From Streptomyces caniferus (GTDB lineage Bacteria > Actinomycetota > Actinomycetes > Streptomycetales > Streptomycetaceae), in the NCBI RefSeq assembly GCF_009811555.1, contig NZ_BLIN01000005.1, positions 4,411,501-4,475,500 of the forward strand: a stretch of DNA of 64,000 nt, in the 5' to 3' direction. The notes below the pieces were generated by a model. It had not been told where the DNA came from, made no database searches, and saw only the letters and a list, made by a program, of their open reading frames with translations. Made by a program: the position numbers and the translations under genes. Shown here piece after piece: positions 48,895-59,492 of this stretch; within the stretch, counting starts at the first letter, position 1; the number at the start of each line of letters is the position of its first letter.

Positions 48895-49422
48895 ATGTCA
48901 GAGCTGACCCTCACGGTCATGCGGTTGGGTTTCCTCGCCGTACTGTGGCTGTTCGTCATCGTGGCCGTTCAGGTCATCCGCAGCGATTTGTTCGGCACGC
49001 GCGTCACACAGCGCGGTGCCGCCCGGCGCGGCGGGCAAGAAGCGCGTCCGCAGCGGCAGGCTGCGCCGGCGCAGCAACAACAGCGCCGCCAGGAAGGCGG
49101 TCGCGGCAACAACCGTCAGCGGCGCGGAGCCCCCACCAAGCTGGTGGTCTCCGAGGGCTCGCTGACGGGTACCACCGTCGCCCTCCAAGGCCAGACCATC
49201 TCCCTGGGCCGTGCGCACGACTCCACGATCGTGCTGGACGACGACTACGCGTCCAGCAGGCATGCCAGGATCTACCCGGACCGTGACGGCCAGTGGATCG
49301 TCGAGGATCTCGGTTCCACCAACGGCACGTACCTGGACCGGACCCGACTGACGACCCCGACACCGATTCCGCTGGGAGCCCCGATCCGCATCGGCAAGAC
49401 CGTCATCGAGCTGCGGAAGTAG
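48895..49422 (+). CDS. fhaB: FhaB/FipA, membrane-anchored FHA-domain protein
   Basis: 175 residues from the ATG at 48895, 10 bp after fhaA. TM near 8-28 (VMRLGFLAVLWLFVIVAVQVI), a basic/Gln-rich linker (45-78) and the FHA domain (about 95-172; TISLGRAHDSTIVLDDDYASSRHARIY ... DLGSTNGTYLDRTRL) with the Gly-Arg, Ser-x-x-His and Ser-Thr-Asn-Gly phosphothreonine contacts. FipA couples septal FtsZ and cell-wall synthesis under PknA/B control. Confidence 0.94.
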   Translation: MSELTLTVMRLGFLAVLWLFVIVAVQVIRSDLFGTRVTQRGAARRGGQEARPQRQAAPAQQQQRRQEGGRGNNRQRRGAPTKLVVSEGSLTGTTVALQGQTISLGRAHDSTIVLDDDYASSRHARIYPDRDGQWIVEDLGSTNGTYLDRTRLTTPTPIPLGAPIRIGKTVIELRK

Positions 49423-49429
49423 TACGACA

Positions 49430-49558
49430 ATGAGCGAGCGGAGCGAGCGAGCCGCGGCGGTCCACTCGGCGGACCCGGGCGTGCTCCCGACCGGAGGGTG
49501 GGCAGTGTGGCTCGACGAGACCGGCTGTACCCCGAGCCGACGGGTGAGGTGCACATGA
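49430..49558 (+). CDS. possible 42-residue ORF coupled to pstP
   Basis: The ATG at 49430 opens a 42-codon frame beginning MSERSERA and containing WAVWLDETGCTPSRRVRCT. Its TGA overlaps the pstP ATG as ATGA (49555-49558). No close Shine-Dalgarno (GGAAG 11 nt away). The first codons are the GAGCGAGCG repeat. It may only provide translational coupling. Not in standard gene sets as far as I know. Confidence 0.35.
   Translation: MSERSERAAAVHSADPGVLPTGGWAVWLDETGCTPSRRVRCT
49432..49453. repeat. GAGCGAGCG repeat between fhaB and pstP
   Basis: Two GAGCGAGCG half-units plus GAGCC. This element is scattered through Streptomyces genomes near gene starts (my recollection). It forms the opening of the 42-residue ORF. 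Confidence 0.6.
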
Positions 49559-51126
49559 GCTTGTCACTGCGCTTCGCCGCCGGATCGCACAAGGGCATGA
49601 TCCGCGAGGGCAACGAGGACTCCGGCTACGCCGGGCCCCGGCTGCTCGCCATCGCCGACGGCATGGGCGGCCAGGCCGCCGGTGAGGTCGCCTCCTCCGA
49701 GGTGATCTCCACGCTCGTCCAGCTCGATGACGACGTCCCCGGCTCCGACCTCCTCACCTCCCTGGGCACGGCCGTCACGCGCGCCAATGACCAGCTGCGG
49801 GTGATGGTCGAGGAGGACCCCCAGCTGGAGGGCATGGGCACGACCCTGACCGCCCTGCTGTGGACCGGACAGCGGCTCGGCCTCGTCCACGTCGGTGACT
49901 CGCGGGCGTATCTGCTGCGCGACGGCGTGCTGACCCAGATCACCCAGGACCACACCTGGGTGCAGCGGCTGGTCGACGAGGGCCGGATCACCGAAGAGGA
50001 AGCCACCACCCATCCGCAGCGGTCGCTGCTGATGCGGGCGCTGGGCAGCGGCGATCACGTCGAGCCCGATCTGTCGATCCGCGAGGTGCGGGCCGGCGAC
50101 CGGTATCTGATCTGCTCGGACGGGCTGTCCGGGGTCGTCAGCCACCAGACGCTGGAAGAGACCCTCGCCAGCTACCACGGGCCGCACGAGACCGTGCAGG
50201 AGCTGATCCAGCTCGCCCTGCGCGGCGGCGGACCCGACAACATCACCTGCATCGTCGCCGACGTCCTGGACGTGGACGGCAACGAGACGATGGCCGGCCA
50301 GCTCAACGACACCCCGGTCATCGTCGGCGCCGTCGCCGAGAACCAGCACCAGCTCAGCGACCCGAGCACGCTGCAGACCCCTGCCGCGCGGGCCGCCGAG
50401 CTCGGCCGGCCGGGCGCACCGGCCGCACCCGGGGGTGCCTTCGGGCCGCCCGGCAGCGGTGAGCACGAGGTCGGCGGTCCGCCGCAGGGCTCGTTCGGCG
50501 CGTTCATGGACGAGGACTTCGTCAAGCCGCGCCGGCGCGGGCGGTGGATCAAGCGGTCGCTGTTGATCGCGCTGGCGCTGGCCGTCGTGGGCGGCGGCTG
50601 CTACGCGGGCTACAACTGGACGCAGACCCAGTACTTCGTCGGCGCCAAGGACGATCACGTCGCGCTCTACCGGGGCATCAGCCAGGACCTCGCGTGGATA
50701 AAGCTCAATGACGTGGACGAGGACCACCCCGAGATCGAACTCAAGTACCTGCCGCTGTACCAGCGCAACCAGGTCAAGGAGACGATCGCGGTCGACAGCC
50801 GTACCCAGGCGGGCGAAAAAGTCACCGAACTGAACAAGCAGGCCAATGCCTGCCGTACTAAGGAGCAGCGGGAGGCAGCCGAACGCGAGGCGGCACGTCA
50901 CCCGGGCAAGGGTCAGGCGGGCACGCCGTCCAAGCCCGGTACCCCGTCCAAGTCCGGTACGCCGAGCACCCGGCCCGGTTCCACCGGCAAGGCGGGCAAC
51001 GACAGCGGCACCGGTGCGGCCGGCGCGCTGGCGGCGACCGTGACTCCGAAACCCACACCCACCACCAGCCAGGCCCCCTCCGAGGACCAGCAGAAGCTGG
51101 AAAAGAATTGCAGCACCCAGCAGTGA
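49555..51126 (+). CDS. pstP: PstP, PP2C-family Ser/Thr phosphatase with extracellular tail
   Basis: 523 residues from the ATG at 49555. PP2C catalytic domain (1-235): GNEDSGYAGPRLLAIADGMGGQAAGEVAS (metal-binding Asp in DGMGG), VHVGDSRAYLLRDG, CSDGLSGVV and GGPDNITCIV. Linker, then TM near 340-358 (SLLIALALAVVGGGCYAGY), then an exterior with TRTQ-rich and GTPSK-type repeats (TPSKPGTPSKSGTPSTRPGS). It dephosphorylates the PknB circuit. Confidence 0.94.
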   Translation: MSLSLRFAAGSHKGMIREGNEDSGYAGPRLLAIADGMGGQAAGEVASSEVISTLVQLDDDVPGSDLLTSLGTAVTRANDQLRVMVEEDPQLEGMGTTLTALLWTGQRLGLVHVGDSRAYLLRDGVLTQITQDHTWVQRLVDEGRITEEEATTHPQRSLLMRALGSGDHVEPDLSIREVRAGDRYLICSDGLSGVVSHQTLEETLASYHGPHETVQELIQLALRGGGPDNITCIVADVLDVDGNETMAGQLNDTPVIVGAVAENQHQLSDPSTLQTPAARAAELGRPGAPAAPGGAFGPPGSGEHEVGGPPQGSFGAFMDEDFVKPRRRGRWIKRSLLIALALAVVGGGCYAGYNWTQTQYFVGAKDDHVALYRGISQDLAWIKLNDVDEDHPEIELKYLPLYQRNQVKETIAVDSRTQAGEKVTELNKQANACRTKEQREAAEREAARHPGKGQAGTPSKPGTPSKSGTPSTRPGSTGKAGNDSGTGAAGALAATVTPKPTPTTSQAPSEDQQKLEKNCSTQQ

Positions 51127-51149
51127 GGGCGTAGGGGGCCGGAGATCTC

Positions 51150-52532
51150 ATGAGCAGCACCACCAACACCACCACCATTGGCACCATCGGAGCCCCGAGC
51201 CGCCGCAACACCGAGCTGGCGATGCTCGTCTTCGCGGTGCTGATTCCGGTGTTCGCGTACGTCAACGTCGGTCTGGCGAAGGACGGTTCGGTGCCCGCCG
51301 GCGTGCTGGGCTACAGCCTCGGCCTGGGCCTGCTGGCCGGCGTCGCCCATCTCGTCGTCCGCAAGTGGGCGCCGTACGCCGATCCGCTGATGCTGCCCAT
51401 CGCCACCCTGCTCAACGGGCTGGGACTGATCTTCATCTGGCGGCTGGACCAGGAGCCCTCGCTCGGCAAGGCGATGGCGCCCAACCAGCTGATGTGGTCG
51501 ACCCTCGGTGTCGCCTTCTTCCTGGCCATCCTGATCTTCCTCAAGGACCACCGCGTCCTGCAGCGCTACACCTACATCTCGATGGTGGTCGCGCTGATCC
51601 TGCTGGTCGCGCCGGTGTTCTTCCCCGGTGTGAACGGCGCGAAGATCTGGATCACGATTCCGGGTCTCGGCTCGCTGCAGCCCGGTGAGTTCGCGAAGAT
51701 CATCATCGCGATCTTCTTCGCCGGCTATCTGATGGTGAAGCGGGACGCGCTGGCGCTGGCCAGCCGCCGTTTCATGGGGCTCTATCTCCCGCGCGGCCGT
51801 GACCTCGGCCCCATCCTCGTCATCTGGGCGCTCAGCCTGATGATCCTGGTCTTCGAGACCGACCTGGGTACCTCGCTGCTGTTCTTCGGCCTGTTCGTCG
51901 TGATGCTGTACGTCGCGACCGAGCGCACCAGCTGGATCGTGTTCGGCCTGCTGCTCAGCGCCGGCGGCGCGGTCGCGGTGGCGACGTTCGAGTCGCACGT
52001 CCAGACGCGTGTCCACAACTGGCTCAACCCGCTGGAGCTGCTCGACGGCGGTGTCACCGAAACCGCCCAGGCGATGTACTCCTTCGGCTCCGGCGGCATC
52101 CTCGGCTCCGGTCTGGGACAGGGCTACTCGCGCCTCATCCTGGGCATCGCCCCCAAGAGCGACTACATCCTCGCCACCGTCGGCGAGGAGGTCGGTCTCG
52201 CCGGGCTGATGGCCATCCTGCTGCTGTACGGCCTGCTGATCGAGCGCGGCATCCGGACGGCGCTGGCTGCCCGCGACCCGTTCGGCAAGCTGCTGTCGAT
52301 CGGCCTGTCCGGCGCCTTCGCGCTGCAGGTCTTCGTCGTCGCCGGTGGTGTGACGGGCCTGATCCCGCTGACGGGTATGACGATGCCGTTCCTCGCCCAG
52401 GGTGGCTCGTCCGTGATCGCCAACTGGGCACTGGTCGCGATCCTGCTCCGGATCAGCGACACCGCGCGCCGCCCGGCGCCGGCTCCCGCCCCGTCCACCG
52501 ACGCCGAGATGACCCAGGTGGTCCGCCCGTGA
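51150..52532 (+). CDS. rodA: RodA/FtsW-family SEDS glycosyltransferase
   Basis: 460 residues with about 10-12 TM segments. The SEDS pattern is clear: INGLGLIFIWRL-type opening, FLKDHRVLQRYTYISMVVAL, SLQPGEFAKIIIAIFFAGYL, VHNWLNPLELLDGGVTETAQAMYSFGSGGILGSGLGQGYSRLILGIAPKSDYILATVGEEVGLAG. It polymerises lipid II and works with PbpA, whose GTG start overlaps its stop (GTGA). Confidence 0.95.
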   Translation: MSSTTNTTTIGTIGAPSRRNTELAMLVFAVLIPVFAYVNVGLAKDGSVPAGVLGYSLGLGLLAGVAHLVVRKWAPYADPLMLPIATLLNGLGLIFIWRLDQEPSLGKAMAPNQLMWSTLGVAFFLAILIFLKDHRVLQRYTYISMVVALILLVAPVFFPGVNGAKIWITIPGLGSLQPGEFAKIIIAIFFAGYLMVKRDALALASRRFMGLYLPRGRDLGPILVIWALSLMILVFETDLGTSLLFFGLFVVMLYVATERTSWIVFGLLLSAGGAVAVATFESHVQTRVHNWLNPLELLDGGVTETAQAMYSFGSGGILGSGLGQGYSRLILGIAPKSDYILATVGEEVGLAGLMAILLLYGLLIERGIRTALAARDPFGKLLSIGLSGAFALQVFVVAGGVTGLIPLTGMTMPFLAQGGSSVIANWALVAILLRISDTARRPAPAPAPSTDAEMTQVVRP

Positions 52533-53998
52533 ACAAGCCCCTGCGCCGGGTCGCGATCTTCTGCGGCCTGCTCGTCCTCGCTCTGCTCGTCCGCGTCAAC
52601 TGGGTGCAGTTCGTCCAGGGTGATGCGCTCAAGAACGACCCGCACAACCGCCGGGTCGCCATCGAGCGCTACAGCACACCGCGCGGCAACATCATCGTCG
52701 ACGGCAAGGCCATCACCGGCTCCACGACCACCGACAGCGGCGACTTCAAGTACAAGCGCACGTACAAGAACGGCAAGATGTGGGCGCCGGTCACCGGCTA
52801 CGCCTCGCAGGCCTTCGACGCCAACCAGCTCGAGAAGCTCAACGACGGCATACTCACCGGCACCGACGACAGGCTCTTCTTCAGCCGCACGGTCGACATG
52901 TTCACCGGCGGCAAGCAGAAGGGCGGCAACGTGGTGACCACCCTCGACGCCAAGGCCCAGAAGGCCGCCTACGACGGCCTCGGCAAGCAGAAGGGCGCGG
53001 TCGCCGCGATCAACCCGGAGACCGGCGCGATCCTGGCCCTGGCCAGCACCCCGTCGTACGACCCGTCCACCTTCGCGGGGATGAGCAACAAGGACGCCGA
53101 GGCGTACAACGGGCTGCAGAAGAAGAGCGACCCGGACGAGCCGATGCTCAACCGGGCGCTGCGCCAGACCTACCCGCCCGGCTCCACCTTCAAGGTCGTC
53201 ACGGCCTCAGCGGCGCTGCAGAACGGGCTCTACCACGACGTCGACGCCAACACCCGGTCGCCGCTGCCCTACACGCTCCCCGACACCTCGGGCCTCCCGC
53301 TGAAGAACGAGGGCAACATCCCCTGCAAGGACGCCAGCCTGCGCCAGGCGCTGCGCTACTCCTGCAACACGGTCTTCGGCAAGATCAGCGCGGACCTCGG
53401 CAACAAGAAGATGAAGGCCGAGGCGGAGAAGTTCGGCTTCAACGACCCGGGGATCAACACTCCGGTCCGCGCCTCGGAGAGCATCTACCCCACGGACAAC
53501 CGGCCGCAGAACGCCATGGCGGGCATCGGCCAGGCCTCCAACCGCGCCACGCCGCTGCAGATGGCCATGGTCGCCTCGGCGGTCGCCAACGGCGGCAAGC
53601 TGATGAAGCCGTACATGGTCGACCAGCTGGTCGCGCCGAACCTCAATGTCGTCCAGCAGCACACGCCGCAGGAGATGAGCCGGCCGCTGAGCCCGGAGAA
53701 CGCCCAGAAGGTCCAGAGCATCATGGAGACCGTGGTCAAGGAGGGCACCGGAACCAGCGCCCAGATCCCGGGCATCACCGTCGGCGGTAAGACCGGTACC
53801 GCGCAGCACGGCGAGAACAACAAGGACAATCCGTACGCCTGGTTCATTTCCTACGCGAAGACCGACAAGGGCACCCCCGTTGCGGTCGCTGTCGTCATTG
53901 AGGGATCCGACACCCTTCGCGACGACATCGCCGGCGGAAGGCTTGCCGCTCCGATCGCGAAGAGCGTCATGCAGGCGGTAATCGAAGGCGAAAAGTGA
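52529..53998 (+). CDS. pbpA: PbpA, monofunctional class B penicillin-binding protein
   Basis: 489 residues. Short cytosolic end, TM at 8-26, a dimerisation/pedestal domain and a transpeptidase domain. SxxK is Ser219-Thr-Phe-Lys222 in PPGSTFK, SxN is Ser278-Cys-Asn280, and KTG is Lys421-Thr-Gly in KTGTAQHGE. It crosslinks peptidoglycan with RodA. It ends 146 bp before pknB. Confidence 0.96.
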   Translation: MNKPLRRVAIFCGLLVLALLVRVNWVQFVQGDALKNDPHNRRVAIERYSTPRGNIIVDGKAITGSTTTDSGDFKYKRTYKNGKMWAPVTGYASQAFDANQLEKLNDGILTGTDDRLFFSRTVDMFTGGKQKGGNVVTTLDAKAQKAAYDGLGKQKGAVAAINPETGAILALASTPSYDPSTFAGMSNKDAEAYNGLQKKSDPDEPMLNRALRQTYPPGSTFKVVTASAALQNGLYHDVDANTRSPLPYTLPDTSGLPLKNEGNIPCKDASLRQALRYSCNTVFGKISADLGNKKMKAEAEKFGFNDPGINTPVRASESIYPTDNRPQNAMAGIGQASNRATPLQMAMVASAVANGGKLMKPYMVDQLVAPNLNVVQQHTPQEMSRPLSPENAQKVQSIMETVVKEGTGTSAQIPGITVGGKTGTAQHGENNKDNPYAWFISYAKTDKGTPVAVAVVIEGSDTLRDDIAGGRLAAPIAKSVMQAVIEGEK

Positions 53999-54144
53999 CT
54001 CGGGTCATGCCCATACCGGTCACGTATCAGGTTGCGGCTCCGGCCCGGTCCGCTACGGCGTGCCGGGTACGGTATGCCCGGACAGCACACCGCCGGACCA
54101 CACACCGGTGCGGTCGGGACTGACGGAGAGGGCTGGAGAAGCTT

Positions 54145-56148
<2,004 letters not shown>

Positions 56149-56173
56149 CGGTCCGTACGACGAGGCAGCACAG

Positions 56174-56204
56174 AGCCCCGGCACCCTTGAAGGGTGCCGG
56201 GGCT
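56174..56204. terminator. hairpin between convergent pknB and sortase genes
   Basis: 14-bp stem AGCCCCGGCACCCT paired with 56191-56204, loop TGA. It lies 26 bp beyond the pknB stop and 119 bp beyond the sortase stop, so it can serve both. Confidence 0.8.
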
Positions 56205-56322
56205 TCGTCGTTGCCCCGTGTCTCGGGCGCCAGGGCGGGGAGCCATCAGGTTCGGGCGGGGCCGCTGGGGCGTCGGCTGGTCGGAGCCGGGCCTGCCATG
56301 CCTGCCGTGCTGTGCAGCCTGG

Positions 56323-57063
56323 CTAGCGGAGTTCCTTCGGGGGTGTGCGGTCCGCATCGACCTTCTCGGTGCGTTCCAGCTCGCCCCAGACGATGAAGCG
56401 GTAGGTCGAGGTGTAGACCGGGGTGCAGGTCGTGAGGGTGATGAACCGGCCCGCCTTGCGCTTGCCGGATTCCTTCGGCACGGCGTCGAGGACGTCCACA
56501 TTGAACTTCGAGGTCTCGGGCAGCGTCGCGAACACCTTGTAGACGTACCAGGTGTCCTTCGTCTCGAAGACGATCGAGTCGCCGTCCTTGAGCTTGTCGA
56601 TGTTGTGGAACTTCGCGCCATGGCCGTCGCGGTGCGCGGCGAGGGTGAAGTTGCCCTTCTTGTCCTCCGGCAGCCCCGACTTGACCGGCTTGGTGTAGTA
56701 ACCGGCCACGCCCTCGTTGAGGATGTCGGCGTCGGTGCCCTTCTTGACCAGCACCTCACCGTTGTCCATCGCCGGTACGTGCAGAAAGCCGATGCCGTCC
56801 TTGGTGTCCAGCTTCCCCGGCCCCTTGGGCCCGGTGCTCGCCCAGTGCTTGCGCACCTGGTCGCCCTGCTGGTGTGCCGCGCGGTCGGCGAGGACGTTGG
56901 TCCACCACAACGAGTAGGCAACGAACAGGCCCAGGATCAGCCCTGCCGTGATCAGCAGCTCACCGATGACGCTGACGACGGCGGCGATGGTCCTGCGCAC
57001 ACGGCGCGGCTTGGGCGGCGGCGCGGACCGGTCGCATTCCTCGTCGGTTCCGGTTGCAGTCAC
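56323..57063 (-). CDS. srtE: class E sortase (SrtE-type)
   Basis: 246 residues from a GTG. TM near 25-50 (AAVVSVIGELLITAGLILGLFVAYSLWW), then the sortase barrel with catalytic His144 in LAAHRDGHG, Cys213 in ITLTTCTP and Arg222 in TSTYRFIVWG. The TLTTC signature is that of class E, which recognises LAxTG/LPxTG-like signals and anchors chaplins in Streptomyces. Shorter than its neighbour, with no N-terminal extension. Two adjacent class E sortases suggest divided substrates. Confidence 0.92.
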   Translation of the reverse strand: MTATGTDEECDRSAPPPKPRRVRRTIAAVVSVIGELLITAGLILGLFVAYSLWWTNVLADRAAHQQGDQVRKHWASTGPKGPGKLDTKDGIGFLHVPAMDNGEVLVKKGTDADILNEGVAGYYTKPVKSGLPEDKKGNFTLAAHRDGHGAKFHNIDKLKDGDSIVFETKDTWYVYKVFATLPETSKFNVDVLDAVPKESGKRKAGRFITLTTCTPVYTSTYRFIVWGELERTEKVDADRTPPKELR

Positions 57064-57088
57064 CGCGTAGCACCCCTCTTATGTTCGC

Positions 57089-58591
57089 TCAGCCGGCGAG
57101 CGCATCCGGTTTGCCCTTGCTCCGCGGCCGCTCGTCGACCATCTTGCCCCAGACGATCATCCGAAAGGTACTGGTGAACTCCGGGGTACAGGTCGTCAGG
57201 GTGATGTAGCGGCCGGGCCCGGTGAATCCCGAACCGGGCGGCACGGGGCCGATCACGCTGGTGTTGCTGGGAGACGTCTGCGGGAGGATGCTCTCCATCT
57301 CGTATGTGTAATACGAGCTCTGCGTCTCGACGATGATCTTGTCGCCCTTGGTGAGCTTGTTGACGTAGCGGAACGGCTCGCCGTGCGTGTTGCGGTGCGC
57401 CGCCACCGCGAAGTTGCCCTTCTTGTCCCAGGGCATCGCCGTCTTGATCCCGCTGTTCTTGTCGTAGTGACCGATCATGCCGTGGTCCAGCACACGGTGC
57501 TTGTCGATGCCCTCGGCTATCGGCGCCTTCACATCCAGCTTGGGGATGTACATGATCCCGAAGCGCTCACCGTCCGCGAGGTTCTTCTTCTCGCCGCCGC
57601 CCTTGTCCCACTCGTGCTGCAGGTTGTTGGCGGCGCCGCCGGCCTCCTGTTCGGCCATCACATTCGTCCACCACAGCTGATAGGTGACGAACAGCAGCAT
57701 CAGCACGCCGAGAGTGATGAACACTTCGCCCAGCGCGCGGCTGGCGATCAGGCTGGGGCTGTCCTTGGCGGCTCGGGCGGCCTGCCGGGCCTCCAGCCGG
57801 GACATGGGGGCGGGGGCCGCTTCAGAAGCTGTCGCAGCGGCTGCTGTGGCGGCGCCCGCACCGCCGTGGCGGCCGCGCCTGCCGCCCCGCTTGGATGCCT
57901 CCTGAGCGGCCTTGCGCCGGGCTGCGCGGCCCCCCGAGGACGACGACTCGGTTTCACGTGAAACCGAGTCACCGGTTTCACGTGAAACGGCCTCGTCGTC
58001 GGGCTTCTCCGCCTGACGCAGCGCCATGGTCTCGTTGTCGTCCAGCCACGGAGTGGCGGCAGCGGCCGGAGCGGCACTCACGGCCGGGGCAGGACGCACA
58101 GCCGGTGCAGGACTCACTGCCGACGGGGGGCTCACGCTCGGCCCTGGGGCAGGCGATACCGACGCCTCCGGTGTGGCATACGGCGGGGATATCGCCTCGG
58201 ACGCCGCGGAGCGGGAGTCGTGGCCGGGGCCGTACCCCTGAGCGGGGCGGCCCGCCTCAGCGCCGTACGACTGCCGCTCCGGCCGAGACGTCGCTTCCGG
58301 CTCCAGATGCGGGCGGAACCACGGCGAACCCTGCCTCCCGCCCTCCTGAGCCGCCTTGCCCCGCCGCCGCCCGCGGCCCGGCTGTCCGTACGGAGCGGGC
58401 GCGGGGGCCGGCGGCGCCTGGCCCGGCAGCGGATCGTTCAGCGGGTCGTCGAGCTGCTCCACCGCCGCCTCGAACGCATCCGGGTACCCGTACGGATCCT
58501 TCGCTCCATGCGGCTCCTGCGGCCCGTGCGACTGCTGCGAGTCGTCCGGCTCGTAGGGTCTCCCATCACGCCCGGGGCGCAGGTCGGTCAC
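57089..58591 (-). CDS. srtE: class E sortase with about 285-residue cytosolic N-terminus
   Basis: 500 residues from the GTG at 58591, overlapping the pabA stop (GTGA). Residues 1-285 are a Pro/Ala/Gly- and charge-rich cytosolic region with an Arg/Lys patch (ARRKAAQEASKRGGRRGRHGG) just before TM 284-309. The sortase domain follows: His399 (AVAAHRNTHG), Cys468 (ITLTTCTP) and Arg477 (STFRMIVWG). Two perfect parS sites lie in the coding of the N-terminal region as two Val-Ser-Arg-Glu-Thr units. The ORF is open upstream of 58591, but that would run into pabA. Confidence 0.9.
   Translation of the reverse strand: MTDLRPGRDGRPYEPDDSQQSHGPQEPHGAKDPYGYPDAFEAAVEQLDDPLNDPLPGQAPPAPAPAPYGQPGRGRRRGKAAQEGGRQGSPWFRPHLEPEATSRPERQSYGAEAGRPAQGYGPGHDSRSAASEAISPPYATPEASVSPAPGPSVSPPSAVSPAPAVRPAPAVSAAPAAAATPWLDDNETMALRQAEKPDDEAVSRETGDSVSRETESSSSGGRAARRKAAQEASKRGGRRGRHGGAGAATAAAATASEAAPAPMSRLEARQAARAAKDSPSLIASRALGEVFITLGVLMLLFVTYQLWWTNVMAEQEAGGAANNLQHEWDKGGGEKKNLADGERFGIMYIPKLDVKAPIAEGIDKHRVLDHGMIGHYDKNSGIKTAMPWDKKGNFAVAAHRNTHGEPFRYVNKLTKGDKIIVETQSSYYTYEMESILPQTSPSNTSVIGPVPPGSGFTGPGRYITLTTCTPEFTSTFRMIVWGKMVDERPRSKGKPDALAG
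57951..57964. other. parS, perfect, inside sortase coding region
   Basis: GTTTCACGTGAAAC within codons for the cytosolic N-terminus of the second sortase. Offset 24 bp from the next copy. Confidence 0.92.
57975..57988. other. parS, perfect, inside sortase coding region
   Basis: Second GTTTCACGTGAAAC of the pair. Both copies sit in frame so each encodes VSRET, giving AVSRETGDSVSRET in the protein. Confidence 0.92.
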
Positions 58592-59244
58592 GCGCCGGCC
58601 TTGCCGACCACCGGGGCCAGCCCCGTAGAGCGTTCCAAAGCCCCCTTGTCGCCGCATTCGACGAGCCAGTTGGCCAGCATCCGGTGCCCCCACTCCGTCA
58701 GGACCGATTCGGGGTGGAACTGCACGCCCTCGACCGGAAGTTCACGGTGCCGAAGGCCCATCACGATCCGTCCGCCCGGAACCTCCTCGGCCTCCGTCCA
58801 GGAGGTGACGATCAGTTCGTCGGGGACGGTGTCCGGCTCCACGGCCAGGGAGTGGTAGCGGGTGGCGGTGAACGGGGAGGGCAGGCCGGCGAAGACACCG
58901 GCGCCCTCGTGGAGGACGGGCGAGGTCTTGCCGTGCAGCAGCTCGGGCGCCCGGTCCACGACGCCGCCGTACGCCACCGCCATCGACTGCATGCCCAGAC
59001 ACACGCCGAAGACCGGGACGCCGGTGTCCGCACAGTGCCGCACCATGTCGACGCAGACACCGGCCTGCTCGGGGGTGCCGGGGCCGGGCGACAGCAGCAC
59101 TCCGTCGAAGCCGTCCTGTGCGTGCCGCGGCGCGACCTCGTCGTTGCGCAGCACCTCACATTCGGCACCCAGTTGGTAGAGGTACTGCACGAGGTTGAAG
59201 ACGAAGCTGTCGTAGTTGTCGACGACGAGAATCCGTGCGGTCAT
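58588..59244 (-). CDS. pabA: PabA/TrpG glutamine amidotransferase subunit
   Basis: 218 residues. Class I glutamine amidotransferase with oxyanion segment LLSPGPGTP, nucleophile Cys82 in VFGVCLGMQSMA and the His/Glu pair in VEGVQFHPESVLTEWG. It supplies ammonia for 4-amino-4-deoxychorismate or anthranilate synthase; which one cannot be told alone, but no TrpE or PabB partner is nearby. Its ATG overlaps the stop of a 58-residue membrane-protein gene, and its stop overlaps the sortase start, so all lie in one operon. Confidence 0.93.
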   Translation of the reverse strand: MTARILVVDNYDSFVFNLVQYLYQLGAECEVLRNDEVAPRHAQDGFDGVLLSPGPGTPEQAGVCVDMVRHCADTGVPVFGVCLGMQSMAVAYGGVVDRAPELLHGKTSPVLHEGAGVFAGLPSPFTATRYHSLAVEPDTVPDELIVTSWTEAEEVPGGRIVMGLRHRELPVEGVQFHPESVLTEWGHRMLANWLVECGDKGALERSTGLAPVVGKAGA

Positions 59245-59417
59245 CGGACGGCTGCCATCCCTTGGTCGACAGTGACGTCATTGAAGGGGAGCAACGGCTC
59301 CGCCCACGGAAAGACGTACTGGAAGAGTACGAAGACGACCGCCAGCGCGAGCACCAGGGAAATCAGCGCCTTCACCCACGTGTTGCCCGGCAGATGCCGC
59401 CAGATCCAGCCGTACAT
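59241..59417 (-). CDS. small conserved-looking membrane protein upstream of pabA
   Basis: 58 codons from an ATG with AAGGGGAC about 8 nt upstream. The peptide MYGWIWRHLPGNTWVKALI starts it; a TM follows (about residues 17-38, ALISLVLALAVVFVLFQYVFPW) and a short outer tail ends VDQGMAAVR. Its stop overlaps pabA's start by 4 nt (ATGA). Below the size cut of most gene calls. It probably sits in the sortase/pabA membrane cluster; role unknown. Confidence 0.8.
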   Translation of the reverse strand: MYGWIWRHLPGNTWVKALISLVLALAVVFVLFQYVFPWAEPLLPFNDVTVDQGMAAVR

Positions 59418-59492
59418 GCTGTCGCTGTCCCCTTGCCGATGACGATGACGATTGCGACACCAGAGTAAGGGGCGAGGGCAGGCACAGGTGGG

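Noticed and set aside
57089..58693. Sortase start at 58693
   Set aside because: It would overlap pabA by over 100 nt. The GTG at 58591 gives a clean 4-nt overlap.
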